Notes: generated by a model from the sequence alone, not told the origin. DNA of 64,000 bases from Ignavibacteriaceae bacterium (GCA_013359345.1 JABWCA010000001.1:1-64000), one strand, 5' to 3'. Counted from the stretch's first letter, positions 53,404-63,034 are shown. Made by a program: numbers and translations.

Positions 53404-56070
53404 TTAAATTTTCAGGTCAGTTTCATCATTAAGGAAGTCTTCAAACTTCAGATGGTATTCTTTACCCGTTTCTTCTCTGAATTTTTTTGCGAACTTCTCA
53501 TAGGCAGTGTGTGCGGTTCTAATATTGCGCTGGCTTATCTGCAGCTTAATCATAAAATGGAAGGCAGTTTCATTGAGTTCATCATACATCAGAATAACGG
53601 AGGCTATCCTGAGCTTCAGGCGGTTGTCTCTGTTCTTCCTTATTTCTTCAAAAAAGGCATTAAGATTAAAAAGTATTCTATGGTTTACGTTATCCTGATA
53701 AAAATCAAGCCACTCATGCGATAATCCCTCAAGGAACCTTCCCTTCTCTGTAATTGAGAGGTAGATGCCGAACTCTTCAGAACTCCGGTTTTCAAATTCA
53801 TCTTTTCCGGCAAGAGAAAGAAGAATCATATAGTCAATACCCAGTTCCTCTGATATTTCAAAGTAAAAATGCTGATGCTGATATACAAGCTCTATCCCGT
53901 CAGTATCAGCAATGGCTTCGCGGATCCGCTTTATGTTAACATTCCGGTTGTTTTTCACACTCGAGGCCGGCAGATCTTGCCAGAACACTTCCCCGAGCTG
54001 ATCAGATGTAACACCCTTTAATCCCGATTTATTCTCTATGCTGTGCAACAGAATATAAAGGAATACCTGTTTGTTTTTTGATGTCATCTGCAGCGCTGCA
54101 TTTTCACCGTTCCGGTTAAGTATCTGGAACTCCCCGAACAGCCTTATAAAGTTTCGTGACATATCAGATTTCTTCAGTAATTCAGCAGTGCTGATATCCT
54201 GCCCCGTCTCAGCCGGCACCTCAGCTGTTCCGCTGATTCTTTTCATTCTTTTCCTGCGGGCATATTTCATTGCTATGAATCCGGTTACAAGAAATCCCAC
54301 CCCGCCAAAAATAACATAGTATACCGCCGCGAGAAAATCATTTGGTTTATAACCTGAAAGCGCTCTGAGTTCCTCATATTCCTCATCGGTCATGAGCGGA
54401 GTCTTCATGACATTCAGCATTACTCTGGTCTGGCCCGTTGAGTCATGAATGCCTGTCATTAAATATATTTCCTCTCTTTCCGCTGAGAACTTCATCCCTC
54501 TGACACCTTCCATAAAACCCTCGGAGTATGGTGCTGTTTTGCTGCCGTAATATCCGAGCTTTCTTTTTGATGAAAGCAGTTTAAGTTCACCTGTGGAGGC
54601 TTTGAGATAGAACAATCCCACCTTCCTCGATTTTACCTGTTCAATATTAGCCGGTCTTGTTGAGGCAAAAATAATAAACTCGTCATTATTATAATACTGT
54701 AGTACCGAGGCGATTGACCACTTGGTGTTATCGAAATCCGTTGTTGAAATTAAGGTGAAAGTTGTATCTCTCAGATCAAGTTTTAAAATTTCATTATGAA
54801 AAGTATTGCCATCCAGCGGCTGCCTGCCATCTGCAGAACCTTCTCCGCCAATGATGTAAAGAACCGAATCATTCAGGATTGAATAATTATCACCCGGGGC
54901 TCTGAAGAAATTGCTGTGTGCTTTTTCGGGCAGAACCATCCATTTGCCGGTTTCAGGAATGTATTTCCTTATGTAATCCTTGAAAGTGTAATAACCGTAG
55001 CCGCCGTAAGACCAGAATTCCCCTGCAACCGGATTATAAATTATGGCCGAACGGTAGTGATGCTGTTCATACTGCCCCGTTGTATCAATTTCACTCCATC
55101 TCCTTTTCTGCAGGTCAAAAACTGAAATCTGAGCATCACCGCCGCAATAGGTAGCCGCAAAAGAATTTCCGTATTTCATGAACTGGCTTGCAGGATGAAT
55201 AATTGTTGGCACCTTCTCCACTCTGGTGCGCATATCCTTAAGTGAAAGAAGCTTCAGAATTTTGTCTTCGAAGATATAAAGGGTATCACCAAAGCATGCT
55301 GTTCTTGCGTTATTATATACTTCACGGTGATTTTTTGTGTATGAGCTCGTAATGAACACTTCTTCTTCTTTTGGTTCATAACGGAGCCGGTTAAGCCATA
55401 CACCATATTTAACATTGGCATAATTTCCCGACTTTGTATCACGGGCGGTCGTGCCCTCAACTTCATAAAGGGGATAGTATTCTGAAATATCATCGGCGAA
55501 GACTGAAATATTTCTCACCGCCACGCTGGCCAGCTCGTGCCTTACCGATGTGCTCTGAAACGGCAGCCCGAATGTAACATTTATTTTGCTTCCGAAATCC
55601 TGAAAGTAATTGCAGCTTAGGTTTTTACCGGCTGCTTCAAGCCCGAATTTCTTTGAGACCGGATCAAGTGTTATCTTAAATTTGTGCCACTTATATCTTG
55701 AGAGAACATTTTTGTTGTATGTGAGGAAATATTCCTTACCGTCCTTTAAAAAGTCGACCCGTATGACAGCACTGTCTGTTTCAGGCAGATGAACATAGCT
55801 GATTCTTACAAAAACCTCATGCAGGTCATGAAGAGTGAATATATACCCCCTTACATCCGTGGCGAGCCATGTGATTTCGGCCTCTACTGTAAGGCTGTTA
55901 CGGATATTGTAGACATTTCCTCCGTTGAGTTCAATTGACGTAACACTTCCTGTGTACAGATCTGACCATCTGTTATTAAATATAACGCCGCCTTCATTCA
56001 GGAATTTCTGTGGCTGAATGCACCCGTTATACAACAGCAGTATTACAAAAATCCGGATTAATGTTTTCAG
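53404..56070 (-). CDS. Membrane-anchored kelch-type regulator with winged-helix output domain
   Basis: About 888 residues. A canonical frame starts at TTG 56034, but the frame is open further upstream. A CTG at 56070 would give MKTLIRIFVILLLYNGC, a full lipoprotein-type signal, so I extend it there. Order: a lectin/LamG-like beta domain (about 40-200), kelch/galactose-oxidase-like repeats (about 230-540, WSYGGYGYYTF and IIGGEGSADGRQPL), one transmembrane helix near 585 (VYYVIFGGVGFLVTGFIA), a winged-helix domain of the OmpR/SARP type (about 650-760, SSVKNNRNVNIKRIREAI), and a bacterial transcriptional activator-like helical tail. It probably senses an extracytoplasmic ligand and controls transcription from the membrane. 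Confidence 0.78.
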   Translation of the reverse strand: MKTLIRIFVILLLYNGCIQPQKFLNEGGVIFNNRWSDLYTGSVTSIELNGGNVYNIRNSLTVEAEITWLATDVRGYIFTLHDLHEVFVRISYVHLPETDSAVIRVDFLKDGKEYFLTYNKNVLSRYKWHKFKITLDPVSKKFGLEAAGKNLSCNYFQDFGSKINVTFGLPFQSTSVRHELASVAVRNISVFADDISEYYPLYEVEGTTARDTKSGNYANVKYGVWLNRLRYEPKEEEVFITSSYTKNHREVYNNARTACFGDTLYIFEDKILKLLSLKDMRTRVEKVPTIIHPASQFMKYGNSFAATYCGGDAQISVFDLQKRRWSEIDTTGQYEQHHYRSAIIYNPVAGEFWSYGGYGYYTFKDYIRKYIPETGKWMVLPEKAHSNFFRAPGDNYSILNDSVLYIIGGEGSADGRQPLDGNTFHNEILKLDLRDTTFTLISTTDFDNTKWSIASVLQYYNNDEFIIFASTRPANIEQVKSRKVGLFYLKASTGELKLLSSKRKLGYYGSKTAPYSEGFMEGVRGMKFSAEREEIYLMTGIHDSTGQTRVMLNVMKTPLMTDEEYEELRALSGYKPNDFLAAVYYVIFGGVGFLVTGFIAMKYARRKRMKRISGTAEVPAETGQDISTAELLKKSDMSRNFIRLFGEFQILNRNGENAALQMTSKNKQVFLYILLHSIENKSGLKGVTSDQLGEVFWQDLPASSVKNNRNVNIKRIREAIADTDGIELVYQHQHFYFEISEELGIDYMILLSLAGKDEFENRSSEEFGIYLSITEKGRFLEGLSHEWLDFYQDNVNHRILFNLNAFFEEIRKNRDNRLKLRIASVILMYDELNETAFHFMIKLQISQRNIRTAHTAYEKFAKKFREETGKEYHLKFEDFLNDETDLKI

Positions 56071-56664
56071 ATAATATCCGATTCTGACTGAGAATTAAAC
56101 CGTAAATATAAGCATTCGCTGGAATAATGAAAACCCGGAATAATTATTTATTAAAAGCGGAACGATTATCAGCCTGCTGTTTTCCTCGTGACCTCAAAAA
56201 AGCAGTCTTATTTGAAAGATTATCTCCTTCAATTTCCTTTTGACAAATTTTACCTGCATTCTGAATTGCTGTTTTCTCCCCCGGGGAGAAATTGTGTTTT
56301 TATTTACTTATCCGGATGAAGCAAAACCTGCCAATCCTCCCCGGGAACGGATTACAAACAGGATGACAGTCCCCGCAATATTTTATGATCTGAAGCTTCA
56401 GTTTACTTATGTCATTTCTTAAACCAAGCAGCTTTGTGTGAAAGACATCCGGCAATATTTTCTTCTGTAATTCAAAACCAAACGGTGAAACGTTTCAGGC
56501 AGATGATTTGCTGAAATATTGCATCGGGCGCAGCATTTCTGCAACTAACACCATAAAATAAATTGTTTTAATTATTAATCGGTTACATCAGATATTCTTC
56601 TTAATCCATATTTTTAATTAACGGGTTAAATAAAATCCGGAATCATAATAAATCAGCGGATCAA
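56071..56664. other. 594-base intergenic region
   Basis: No gene, RNA or mobile-element end could be supported. The only small open frame (60 codons near 56240) has no ribosome-binding site or recognisable content. A perfect GC palindrome CTCCCCCGGGGAG lies at 56276-56288. The last 90 bases are AT-rich and probably carry the aldehyde dehydrogenase promoter. Confidence 0.5.
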
Positions 56665-58026
56665 TTGGAAATAACAGAAAAACAACGGAAATTCTTCAGA
56701 AGCAATAAAACCAGAGACATTGCTTACAGAAGAGAGATTCTTGTAAGGCTTAAAAATGTTCTGAAAGAAAATGAACAAAACTTTTATGATGCCGTTTACA
56801 AAGATTTAAGAAAATCAGAATATGAAGCTTATGCCACTGAACTGAGTCTCGTTTTCAGTGAACTTAATGATGCACTTTCAAACCTGGCTTCACGGAGCAG
56901 AAAAAAAAGGGTCAGAACCAACCTGGTGAATCTGCCCGGCAGAAGTTATCTGCTGCCGGAACCTTACGGGGTCTGTCTGGTGGTCAGTACCTGGAACTAC
57001 CCGTTTCAGCTCAGTCTCATACCCCTTATTTCTGCTGTTGCTGCAGGGAATACCGTTATCCTCAAAACCTCTGAATATGCGCCGCAGAGTTCTGCAGCCA
57101 TTGCACGGGCTATTAATTCAAATTTCCCTCCTGAGCTGATGTATGTAATTGAAGGAGATGCTGAAACCGGCAAAAAACTGCTGGAAAACCGGTTTGATAA
57201 AATTTTCTTCACCGGCAGCACTGCAATAGGCAGGCTAGTCTATCAGCAGGCGGCAAAACATCTCACCCCGGTAACACTTGAACTGGGAGGCAAAAGCCCT
57301 GCATTTGTTTTTGATGATATCAGTGCCCGAATGGCGGCTAAAAGAATAGTATGGAGCAAATTCCTGAATTCAGGGCAGACCTGTATTGCAATCGACTACA
57401 TTCTTGTGAAAAGAGAATTTCAGGAAAAACTGATCAGCCTGATTATATCCGCGGTAAAAGAGGTGCTTGGGAGCAACCCCGCAGAGTCTGATAATTATGT
57501 CAGTATTGTAAACAGCAGACACCTTGAGAGGTTAAAGTCCCTGCTTGATAAAGATAAGGTGGTATATGGCGGGGAGTGGAATGATGAAAAGCTTTATCTT
57601 TCGCCAACCATTATGAAGGATGTCACATTCACTGACAAAGTCATGGAAGATGAAATATTTGGTCCTGTACTTCCTGTTGTGCCGTATGATAATCTTGAAG
57701 AAGCGATAAATGAAGTAAAAGATCGCCCCAAACCCCTTTCGCTGTATGTGTTCAGCCGTGATAAAAAAATCAGGAACAGACTTCTTAATGAAATCTCTTT
57801 TGGCGGCGCCACGGTGAATGACGGAATAATGCATATTTCCAATCCTCACCTTCCGTTCGGTGGTGTCGGGGAAAGCGGAATCGGCGGTTACCACGGTCAG
57901 TACGGGTTCGATGCATTCACTCATTATAAGTCAGTGCTTGAGAAGACTTATCTTTTTGAGCCCTTCCTTAAGTATCTGCCATATAAAAACTGGAAAAAGA
58001 AAATTCTTAAGCTCCTGATAGAGTAG
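56665..58026 (+). CDS. Class 3 aldehyde dehydrogenase
   Basis: 453-residue NAD(P)-dependent dehydrogenase that oxidises aldehydes to acids, with a TTG start. WNYPFQLSLIPLISAVAAGN near residue 110 and FFTGSTAIGR near 180 build the coenzyme site. The general base Glu is in VTLELGGKSP (about E206) and the nucleophile Cys in NSGQTCIAIDY (about C240). LPFGGVGESGIGGYHG near 395 is the family end motif. The length and the C-terminal hydrophobic tail (LFEPFLKYLPYKNWKKKILKL) fit the ALDH3/fatty aldehyde group. No substrate link from the neighbours. Confidence 0.94.
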   Translation: MEITEKQRKFFRSNKTRDIAYRREILVRLKNVLKENEQNFYDAVYKDLRKSEYEAYATELSLVFSELNDALSNLASRSRKKRVRTNLVNLPGRSYLLPEPYGVCLVVSTWNYPFQLSLIPLISAVAAGNTVILKTSEYAPQSSAAIARAINSNFPPELMYVIEGDAETGKKLLENRFDKIFFTGSTAIGRLVYQQAAKHLTPVTLELGGKSPAFVFDDISARMAAKRIVWSKFLNSGQTCIAIDYILVKREFQEKLISLIISAVKEVLGSNPAESDNYVSIVNSRHLERLKSLLDKDKVVYGGEWNDEKLYLSPTIMKDVTFTDKVMEDEIFGPVLPVVPYDNLEEAINEVKDRPKPLSLYVFSRDKKIRNRLLNEISFGGATVNDGIMHISNPHLPFGGVGESGIGGYHGQYGFDAFTHYKSVLEKTYLFEPFLKYLPYKNWKKKILKLLIE

Positions 58027-58038
58027 TGCGTATTTATG

Positions 58039-58069
58039 AAGGGGGAGGGAATCCTCCCGATCCCCCCTT
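58039..58069. terminator. Bidirectional terminator between ALDH and BLUF genes
   Basis: 7-bp stem AAGGGGG / CCCCCTT (58039-58045, 58063-58069) with an overlapping inner GGGAGG/CCTCCC pairing. It lies in the 51-base gap between convergent genes. Confidence 0.65.
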
Positions 58070-58077
58070 TTATTTTC

Positions 58078-58485
58078 TCAGCCGGCAAAATGTCTTATAA
58101 TATCCATAACCAGGGCGGTATCCTGAGTTAAACCGGTAAGGCTGATCTCTTCAGCTTTAACGCCGTGCAGTGCGGATTCCTGTCCCGATATATTTTCAAG
58201 ATCTATGAATTCCATGCTTCCGCTGAACAGTTTATCTCTTGATACACCGGAGAGAACCTCTTTCACTTCAGTGTTGCGGGTATCTGATTTTATGGCGGTC
58301 ATGAGTGAATCAACAGCTTCACGGCTTCCTTCAAGATACTGCATGTAATATCCGTCTTTATAAAATAAGATTCCGGAGATTCCTGAGTTAAGATTATTTT
58401 CTTTAGATTTCTCCACAATTGATTTAATTGCAGCAGTGTCAGTGCCTTCAGATGCTTTGCTGAGATAGACTGTGTAGTGTACCAT
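58078..58485 (-). CDS. BLUF-domain blue-light photoreceptor
   Basis: 135-residue stand-alone BLUF protein (flavin-binding blue-light sensor). The conserved flavin-contacting residues are present in context: Tyr in VYLSKAS near residue 7, Asn in NNLNSGISGILFY near 32, and Gln in MQYLEGSREAVDSLM near 49. The semi-conserved Trp of the F-x-x-W-x-M motif is absent (FSGSMEF). There is no output domain. The divergent histidine kinase starts 173 bases away, which suggests a possible light-sensing partner. Confidence 0.87.
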   Translation of the reverse strand: MVHYTVYLSKASEGTDTAAIKSIVEKSKENNLNSGISGILFYKDGYYMQYLEGSREAVDSLMTAIKSDTRNTEVKEVLSGVSRDKLFSGSMEFIDLENISGQESALHGVKAEEISLTGLTQDTALVMDIIRHFAG

Positions 58486-58657
58486 ATTAATACTTTCAGT
58501 TTGATAAATTGAGTGAGCAGAACTTCATCCTGATAAGAGCGGACGGAGCCCTGAACAAAAAAAACTTTATATATTGAGTAAAAAAAACAAAATAATCGTG
58601 ACTTTAACAAAAAAATGCGATAATTTGATACCCAGTGTTTTATGAGTTTTAATAGCA

Positions 58658-60706
58658 ATGACCACTTCACTAAAATATGCTGCCGTAATTCTTTATGTTC
58701 TGATTTCAATATCAGATCTTTCCGCACAGATTGATACTGTCAGAATTAAAGCAAAACTTGAAAGCCTCAGGGCAGCAGCTTATTCTGATGACGGGAAAAA
58801 TTCCTCTGCCGCCATTGCTTTAATAAGATACAATTATGAAGTCCAGCCCTATACCGCACTTAAACAGGTTGATCATTTCCTGCCAAAATTTGAATCCGAT
58901 AAAGGCATCTACGCTTATCTGCTTAATCTTAAAGGTCTTATCCTAAGACGCACAAAGAATTTTGATGAAGCCGCTGAAGTTTACAAAAAAGCCGTGAATA
59001 TAAAGAGAGAACTCAAAGATTATCAAGGCTTATCAGAGATACTCATAAACTATGCCTATCTGAAACTGGTGGAACCCGATTATTCAGGAGCAGGCGAATT
59101 TCTCATTGAAGTCAGTTCCTATATGGAATTCATAAAGGACACCCGCATTGAAGCTGATCTTTACAATGCACTGGCAATCCTTGACTTTATACTGAAAAGG
59201 TATGAAAGCTGCCGCAGCAACTCAAATAAGGCTCTTGAGCTTTCTCAGAAAATAGACTATCTTTATGGTATGGCCGATGCAAATGAGCATCTTGGCATTC
59301 TTGAGCTTACACTGAAAAATCACGCAAAGGCAGGCGATTTTTTTGACCGCGTGATTAAATTCAGAATCAGCACTGATGACCTGGCGGGAGTGGCAGGTAA
59401 TTATGACAACAAAGCGTTAATTGCCAGCCGTAATGAAGACTATGAATCCGCACTAAAATATGCATTCATGGCGCTTGATATCAGGGAGTTTTGCTCCCCC
59501 GGTGAGGGTGCGGCAACCTCATTCACAATTATCGGCAGCAATTACACCAAGATGGGAAAGAATGAGGAAGGGCTCAGATATCTGTACAAAGCTCTTGAAA
59601 GAAGAATTCTCTATAATGATAAACGGGGGCTGATAAGCACCCTGAGGCAGCTTTCTGAGGCTTATGAAAGGATAGGCGATCTTAAGCAGGCCCTTAATTA
59701 TTACCGTCAGTTCAAAGCCGAATCAGATTCTCTGCAGATAGAAAAAAATGCAAGAGCAATTGAGGAGTACAAGCACCGGTTTAATCTGCAGCAAAAAGAT
59801 ATTCAGCTTAAAGCACTTCAGGCTGAAAATCAGTTCAAAGGTTACCTTACCCTGGGTTTTGGCGTGCTTGTTATTATAGCAATTTCAATCATTGTTTTTG
59901 TAAATAAAAACAACAAAAAAATACACAGCCTGAATAAGCAGCTTGAAGAAAAAAACAGGCTTGTTGAACAGAACGCAGAAAACCTTAAGCAGAGCAATGA
60001 GCAGCTTGTAAAACTTAATAAAGAAAAAGATGTTCTGTTCAGCGTGGTCTCGCATGATATCAGGAACCCGATTATGGCATTCCTGGGTTACTCATCACTT
60101 ATAGAAGATGATCTGGAAGTGCTTGAAAAATCCGAGATAAAATCACTGCTGCGTAAAATGAATAACGCGGCGGTCAATCTGAATAATCTGGTTGAAAATG
60201 TGCTTAACTGGTCTCTGCTTAATCTGGAAAAACTTTCAATACAGCATGATTATTTTGATATAAACAAAGAAATCAAAAAAGTAAATTATATGCTTGCAGG
60301 CATTGCCGAGGTCAAGGATATAAACATTGAAATTCCGCCCGAAGAACATGTGCAGGTTTTTGCCGACAGAAACGTTACAAATCTTATACTGAGAAATATT
60401 GTTACTAACGCAATAAAGTTTTCGCACCCGGGATCAAGAATTTCAATTCACACAGAGCTTGTTAATTCTCATGCGGCAGTGCATGTTGATGACAGCGGCA
60501 TAGGTATTGCAGATGAGATTCTGGAAGAGATAAGAAAGGGTTATGTTAAATCAACATCTGGCACCGGCAATGAAAAAGGAACAGGATTCGGGCTCAGTCT
60601 CTGTTTTGATCTCGCAAAAAAACAAGGGGGCAATATTGAAATAAACAGTGAAGTCAATAAAGGAACCAAAGTTAAAATCATACTCCCTTCTTATCCCCGC
60701 AACTGA
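58658..60706 (+). CDS. TPR-containing sensor histidine kinase
   Basis: 682 residues. A signal/anchor (AAVILYVLISISDLSAQ) precedes a periplasmic tetratricopeptide region of about residues 30-380 (for example NLKGLILRRTKNFDEAAEVY, ALKYAFMALDIREFC). A transmembrane helix lies near 396-417 (LTLGFGVLVIIAISIIVFV), then a coiled coil, the HisKA phospho-acceptor in FSVVSHDIRNPIMAF near 465, and a HATPase domain with the N box LRNIVTNAIKFSHP, G1 DDSGIGIAD and G2 GTGFGLSLCFDLAKK. No response regulator is adjacent. The signal it senses is unknown. Confidence 0.93.
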   Translation: MTTSLKYAAVILYVLISISDLSAQIDTVRIKAKLESLRAAAYSDDGKNSSAAIALIRYNYEVQPYTALKQVDHFLPKFESDKGIYAYLLNLKGLILRRTKNFDEAAEVYKKAVNIKRELKDYQGLSEILINYAYLKLVEPDYSGAGEFLIEVSSYMEFIKDTRIEADLYNALAILDFILKRYESCRSNSNKALELSQKIDYLYGMADANEHLGILELTLKNHAKAGDFFDRVIKFRISTDDLAGVAGNYDNKALIASRNEDYESALKYAFMALDIREFCSPGEGAATSFTIIGSNYTKMGKNEEGLRYLYKALERRILYNDKRGLISTLRQLSEAYERIGDLKQALNYYRQFKAESDSLQIEKNARAIEEYKHRFNLQQKDIQLKALQAENQFKGYLTLGFGVLVIIAISIIVFVNKNNKKIHSLNKQLEEKNRLVEQNAENLKQSNEQLVKLNKEKDVLFSVVSHDIRNPIMAFLGYSSLIEDDLEVLEKSEIKSLLRKMNNAAVNLNNLVENVLNWSLLNLEKLSIQHDYFDINKEIKKVNYMLAGIAEVKDINIEIPPEEHVQVFADRNVTNLILRNIVTNAIKFSHPGSRISIHTELVNSHAAVHVDDSGIGIADEILEEIRKGYVKSTSGTGNEKGTGFGLSLCFDLAKKQGGNIEINSEVNKGTKVKIILPSYPRN

Positions 60707-60709
60707 CCG

Positions 60710-61360
60710 TTACCCGTTAATATTCCTGAAAAATTCTGCAACTTTTGTGCTGTCAAGCATTCCGTTTGTGCGCAGACCTGAACAGATATCAACTCCGTAA
60801 GGTTTTACATAATCAACCGCCTCTTTTACATTCAGGGGTGAAAGGCCGCCCGCAAGAAAAACGGGAACTCTTACTTCGGAAACAATTTTTCTGCTGAGAT
60901 CCCAGTTATGTGTTTTGCCGGTGCCGCCCAATACTTTTACATCAGCATAAGGATTGCCTGAATCCAGCAGAAGAGCGTCTGCAACGGCTGAATATTCTGC
61001 TGCCAGCTTTACATCATCATCACCTGTAACGTGTATAACCTGAACAATTTTAACCGCCGGCAACGTTCTTTTTACTTCTGCAAGCACTTCATGCTTCACA
61101 TAATCAACAATCTGAAGCACCGGTGTGTTTGTTCTTTTTTGGTGATCAATAATGCCCCGTGCCGTTGTTTCACTCGTAAGCAGGAACGCCGAAACACCCG
61201 GGGGAACTGCTCCGGCTATCTCCCTGATCATATCATCTGATATCACACCCGGCCCGCTTGGCATCCTCCCCACAAGTCCTATTGCAGAAACTCCGTGCCT
61301 GACTGCCGTTGCTGCTTCTTCCTGCGAGCTGATACAGCAAATCTTTACTCTTGCATTCAC
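60710..61360 (-). CDS. trpF: Phosphoribosylanthranilate isomerase-like protein
   Basis: 216-residue TIM barrel of the TrpF family (tryptophan synthesis, PRA to CdRP). The catalytic Cys is in VKICCISSQEEA near residue 8 and the catalytic Asp in VADALLLDSGNPYADVKVLG near 128. GTGKTHNWDLS near 148 and VFLAGGLSPLNVKEAV near 165 bind phosphate. No other trp genes are in the window. GRMPSGPGVISDDMI replaces the usual phosphate-loop-adjacent YPKSPRxV, so specificity may have drifted. It is convergent with the kinase, 4 bases apart. Confidence 0.85.
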   Translation of the reverse strand: MNARVKICCISSQEEAATAVRHGVSAIGLVGRMPSGPGVISDDMIREIAGAVPPGVSAFLLTSETTARGIIDHQKRTNTPVLQIVDYVKHEVLAEVKRTLPAVKIVQVIHVTGDDDVKLAAEYSAVADALLLDSGNPYADVKVLGGTGKTHNWDLSRKIVSEVRVPVFLAGGLSPLNVKEAVDYVKPYGVDICSGLRTNGMLDSTKVAEFFRNING

Positions 61361-61424
61361 TCTCTTTTATACTTTCCTTTATTTTAACTTAAATAAAAAT
61401 GTTCTTTCTGAGGAACAAAACCAA

Positions 61425-61432
61425 TAAATTTG
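61425..61432 (+). promoter_or_regulatory. TAnnTTTG element upstream of the first DUF3298-like gene
   Basis: TAAATTTG at 61425-61432, 66 bases before the ATG at 61498. The site at N20 upstream reads TTC rather than TTG, so it is a moderate match. An AGGAG-type Shine-Dalgarno is present just before the ATG. Confidence 0.3.
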
Positions 61433-61497
61433 AAGTAGCAATTATATCAAATTGCAAACCCATCTCATTTATAAAATTACACGAGGAGTTTTAATTA

Positions 61498-62244
61498 ATG
61501 ATAAAAGCCGGATTTATACCTGCAGCAGTAATAATTTTTCTTTTTTCCGCTTTCACGCTGAAGGCGCAGTCTGATTTTTATACAATTGTTAAAGATTCAC
61601 TTACATACTCAGATTCAGCCGGGAAAACCGTACTCAGTGTTTACTTTGAATATCCCGTTTTCACAGAAAAGTATTCAAAATCATATCTTATGATCAATGA
61701 TGCCATTAACCTTATGTACAGGGTAAATGACATTCAAAGTTCTTTTGATTATTTTCTCGAAGATTACAAAGCGCAGCTTGCAGATAATCCGGAATTCAAC
61801 GAGATCTGGCGTGAGGAGTTTATTTTCAAAGTTGAACAGATTGACTCAGACCATTTCCTCCTTTTCTCAAAGAACTCAAAAGTGACCGGAAATTTTTACT
61901 GGGAAGACATTGGCCGGACCAATTTCCTTTCTGATGGTGATTATCTTTCCCTTGCCTCTCTCTTTTCTGAAGATGACACCGAAAAAGTTAACAAAATCGC
62001 TGAAAAGCACTTCAGGAAGACTTACCTCAATGGTGACCCCGGAAAAGATATCTCTTCTGCCGGCATCAGCTTCAGTGAAGGCAGATATTATGTGCCTCTT
62101 GAATTTTCTTTTACTGATAAGGAGCTGATTTTTTATCACGAATCAACAACTCCTGTTGTAAAAGTCTTTCCTGTAAAAATTCCTTACTCAGAGCTGAAAG
62201 GGCTGATCAGACCCGGTACATTTGTTGATAAATACGTAAATTAA
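61498..62244 (+). CDS. Exported DUF3298-like protein, copy 1
   Basis: 248 residues with a signal peptide (GFIPAAVIIFLFSAFTLKAQ). The body has the DUF4163/DUF3298 layout: an N-terminal beta domain with EYPVFTEK (first strand pair), then a C-terminal half with LSDGDYLSLASLFSED and FYHESTTPVVKVFPVKIPY. These domains occur in periplasmic proteins such as RsiV and PdaC, but no enzymatic residues are evident here. It is the first of three tandem paralogues with similar overall order. Confidence 0.7.
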   Translation: MIKAGFIPAAVIIFLFSAFTLKAQSDFYTIVKDSLTYSDSAGKTVLSVYFEYPVFTEKYSKSYLMINDAINLMYRVNDIQSSFDYFLEDYKAQLADNPEFNEIWREEFIFKVEQIDSDHFLLFSKNSKVTGNFYWEDIGRTNFLSDGDYLSLASLFSEDDTEKVNKIAEKHFRKTYLNGDPGKDISSAGISFSEGRYYVPLEFSFTDKELIFYHESTTPVVKVFPVKIPYSELKGLIRPGTFVDKYVN

Positions 62245-62268
62245 AATAATTCTTTAACGAGGAGAACT

Positions 62269-63027
62269 ATGAAAATTAATATCCTGGCTTTTATTCTGGG
62301 CGTTCTGTTTTATTTTAATCTGAATGCGCAGAGTAACGAGTTCTACGAAACGGAATCGGGCGCTTACTACTTTGTAAATGCAAAAGGTGATACGGCAATA
62401 ACATACAGTTATTCCTATCCTGTTTTCAATGAAAACAATCCTGCAATTGACGGTGCTGCACTTAATACATATTTATCCAGCTCGGGACTTCTGGATTTTG
62501 CGCAGAAGTTTGAAGAATATAAAGGCATGTACCAGGATAACAAAATGGATGAGATGGATTGGGGCAATATCTGGGAAGAATCAATTAACATTGAGGTTCT
62601 TGCTGTCACCCCCGGTCTCATCAGTCTTTCATCATCATATTATAATTATCTGGGCGGAGCCCACGGTATGTACGGAACATCAGGCATACAGTTAAATCCT
62701 GAAACCGGGATGCTTTACACAAATGATCAGATACTCAATTATGATGCAGCCATCTATGAAGGCCTCAGGGGCGTGGCCGAAAGCAGACTCCGTGAAAAGT
62801 ACGGAACAGGCAGTGAAAACGAGATGCTCTCGGATCTCGGGTTCTGGTTTGAAAACGATGAATTTATACTTTCGGAAAACTTTCTGATCACCGATACAGG
62901 TTTTGTATTTTTATACCAGCCCTATGAGATAGCACCCTATGCATTGGGACTTGTAGAGATTCCCCTCACATTTGAAGAAATGGAGCCGTTTCTGAGTCCT
63001 TCATGCCCGGTCCTCTCAATCAAATAA
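62269..63027 (+). CDS. Exported DUF3298-like protein, copy 2
   Basis: 252 residues with a signal peptide (INILAFILGVLFYFNLNAQ). It has the same layout and the most typical family feature, YNYLGGAHGMYGTSGIQLN near residue 125, the DUF3298 GGAHG-type motif that the other two copies lack. It ends YEIAPYALGLVEIPLTFEEM, the conserved strand before the C-terminus. It lies 24 bases after copy 1, so they are co-transcribed. Confidence 0.8.
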   Translation: MKINILAFILGVLFYFNLNAQSNEFYETESGAYYFVNAKGDTAITYSYSYPVFNENNPAIDGAALNTYLSSSGLLDFAQKFEEYKGMYQDNKMDEMDWGNIWEESINIEVLAVTPGLISLSSSYYNYLGGAHGMYGTSGIQLNPETGMLYTNDQILNYDAAIYEGLRGVAESRLREKYGTGSENEMLSDLGFWFENDEFILSENFLITDTGFVFLYQPYEIAPYALGLVEIPLTFEEMEPFLSPSCPVLSIK

Positions 63028-63034
63028 TTTTTAC

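Noticed and set aside
56240-56422. 60-codon plus-strand open frame in the 594-base gap
   Set aside because: No ribosome-binding site, no recognisable composition or motif, and it crosses a GC palindrome.
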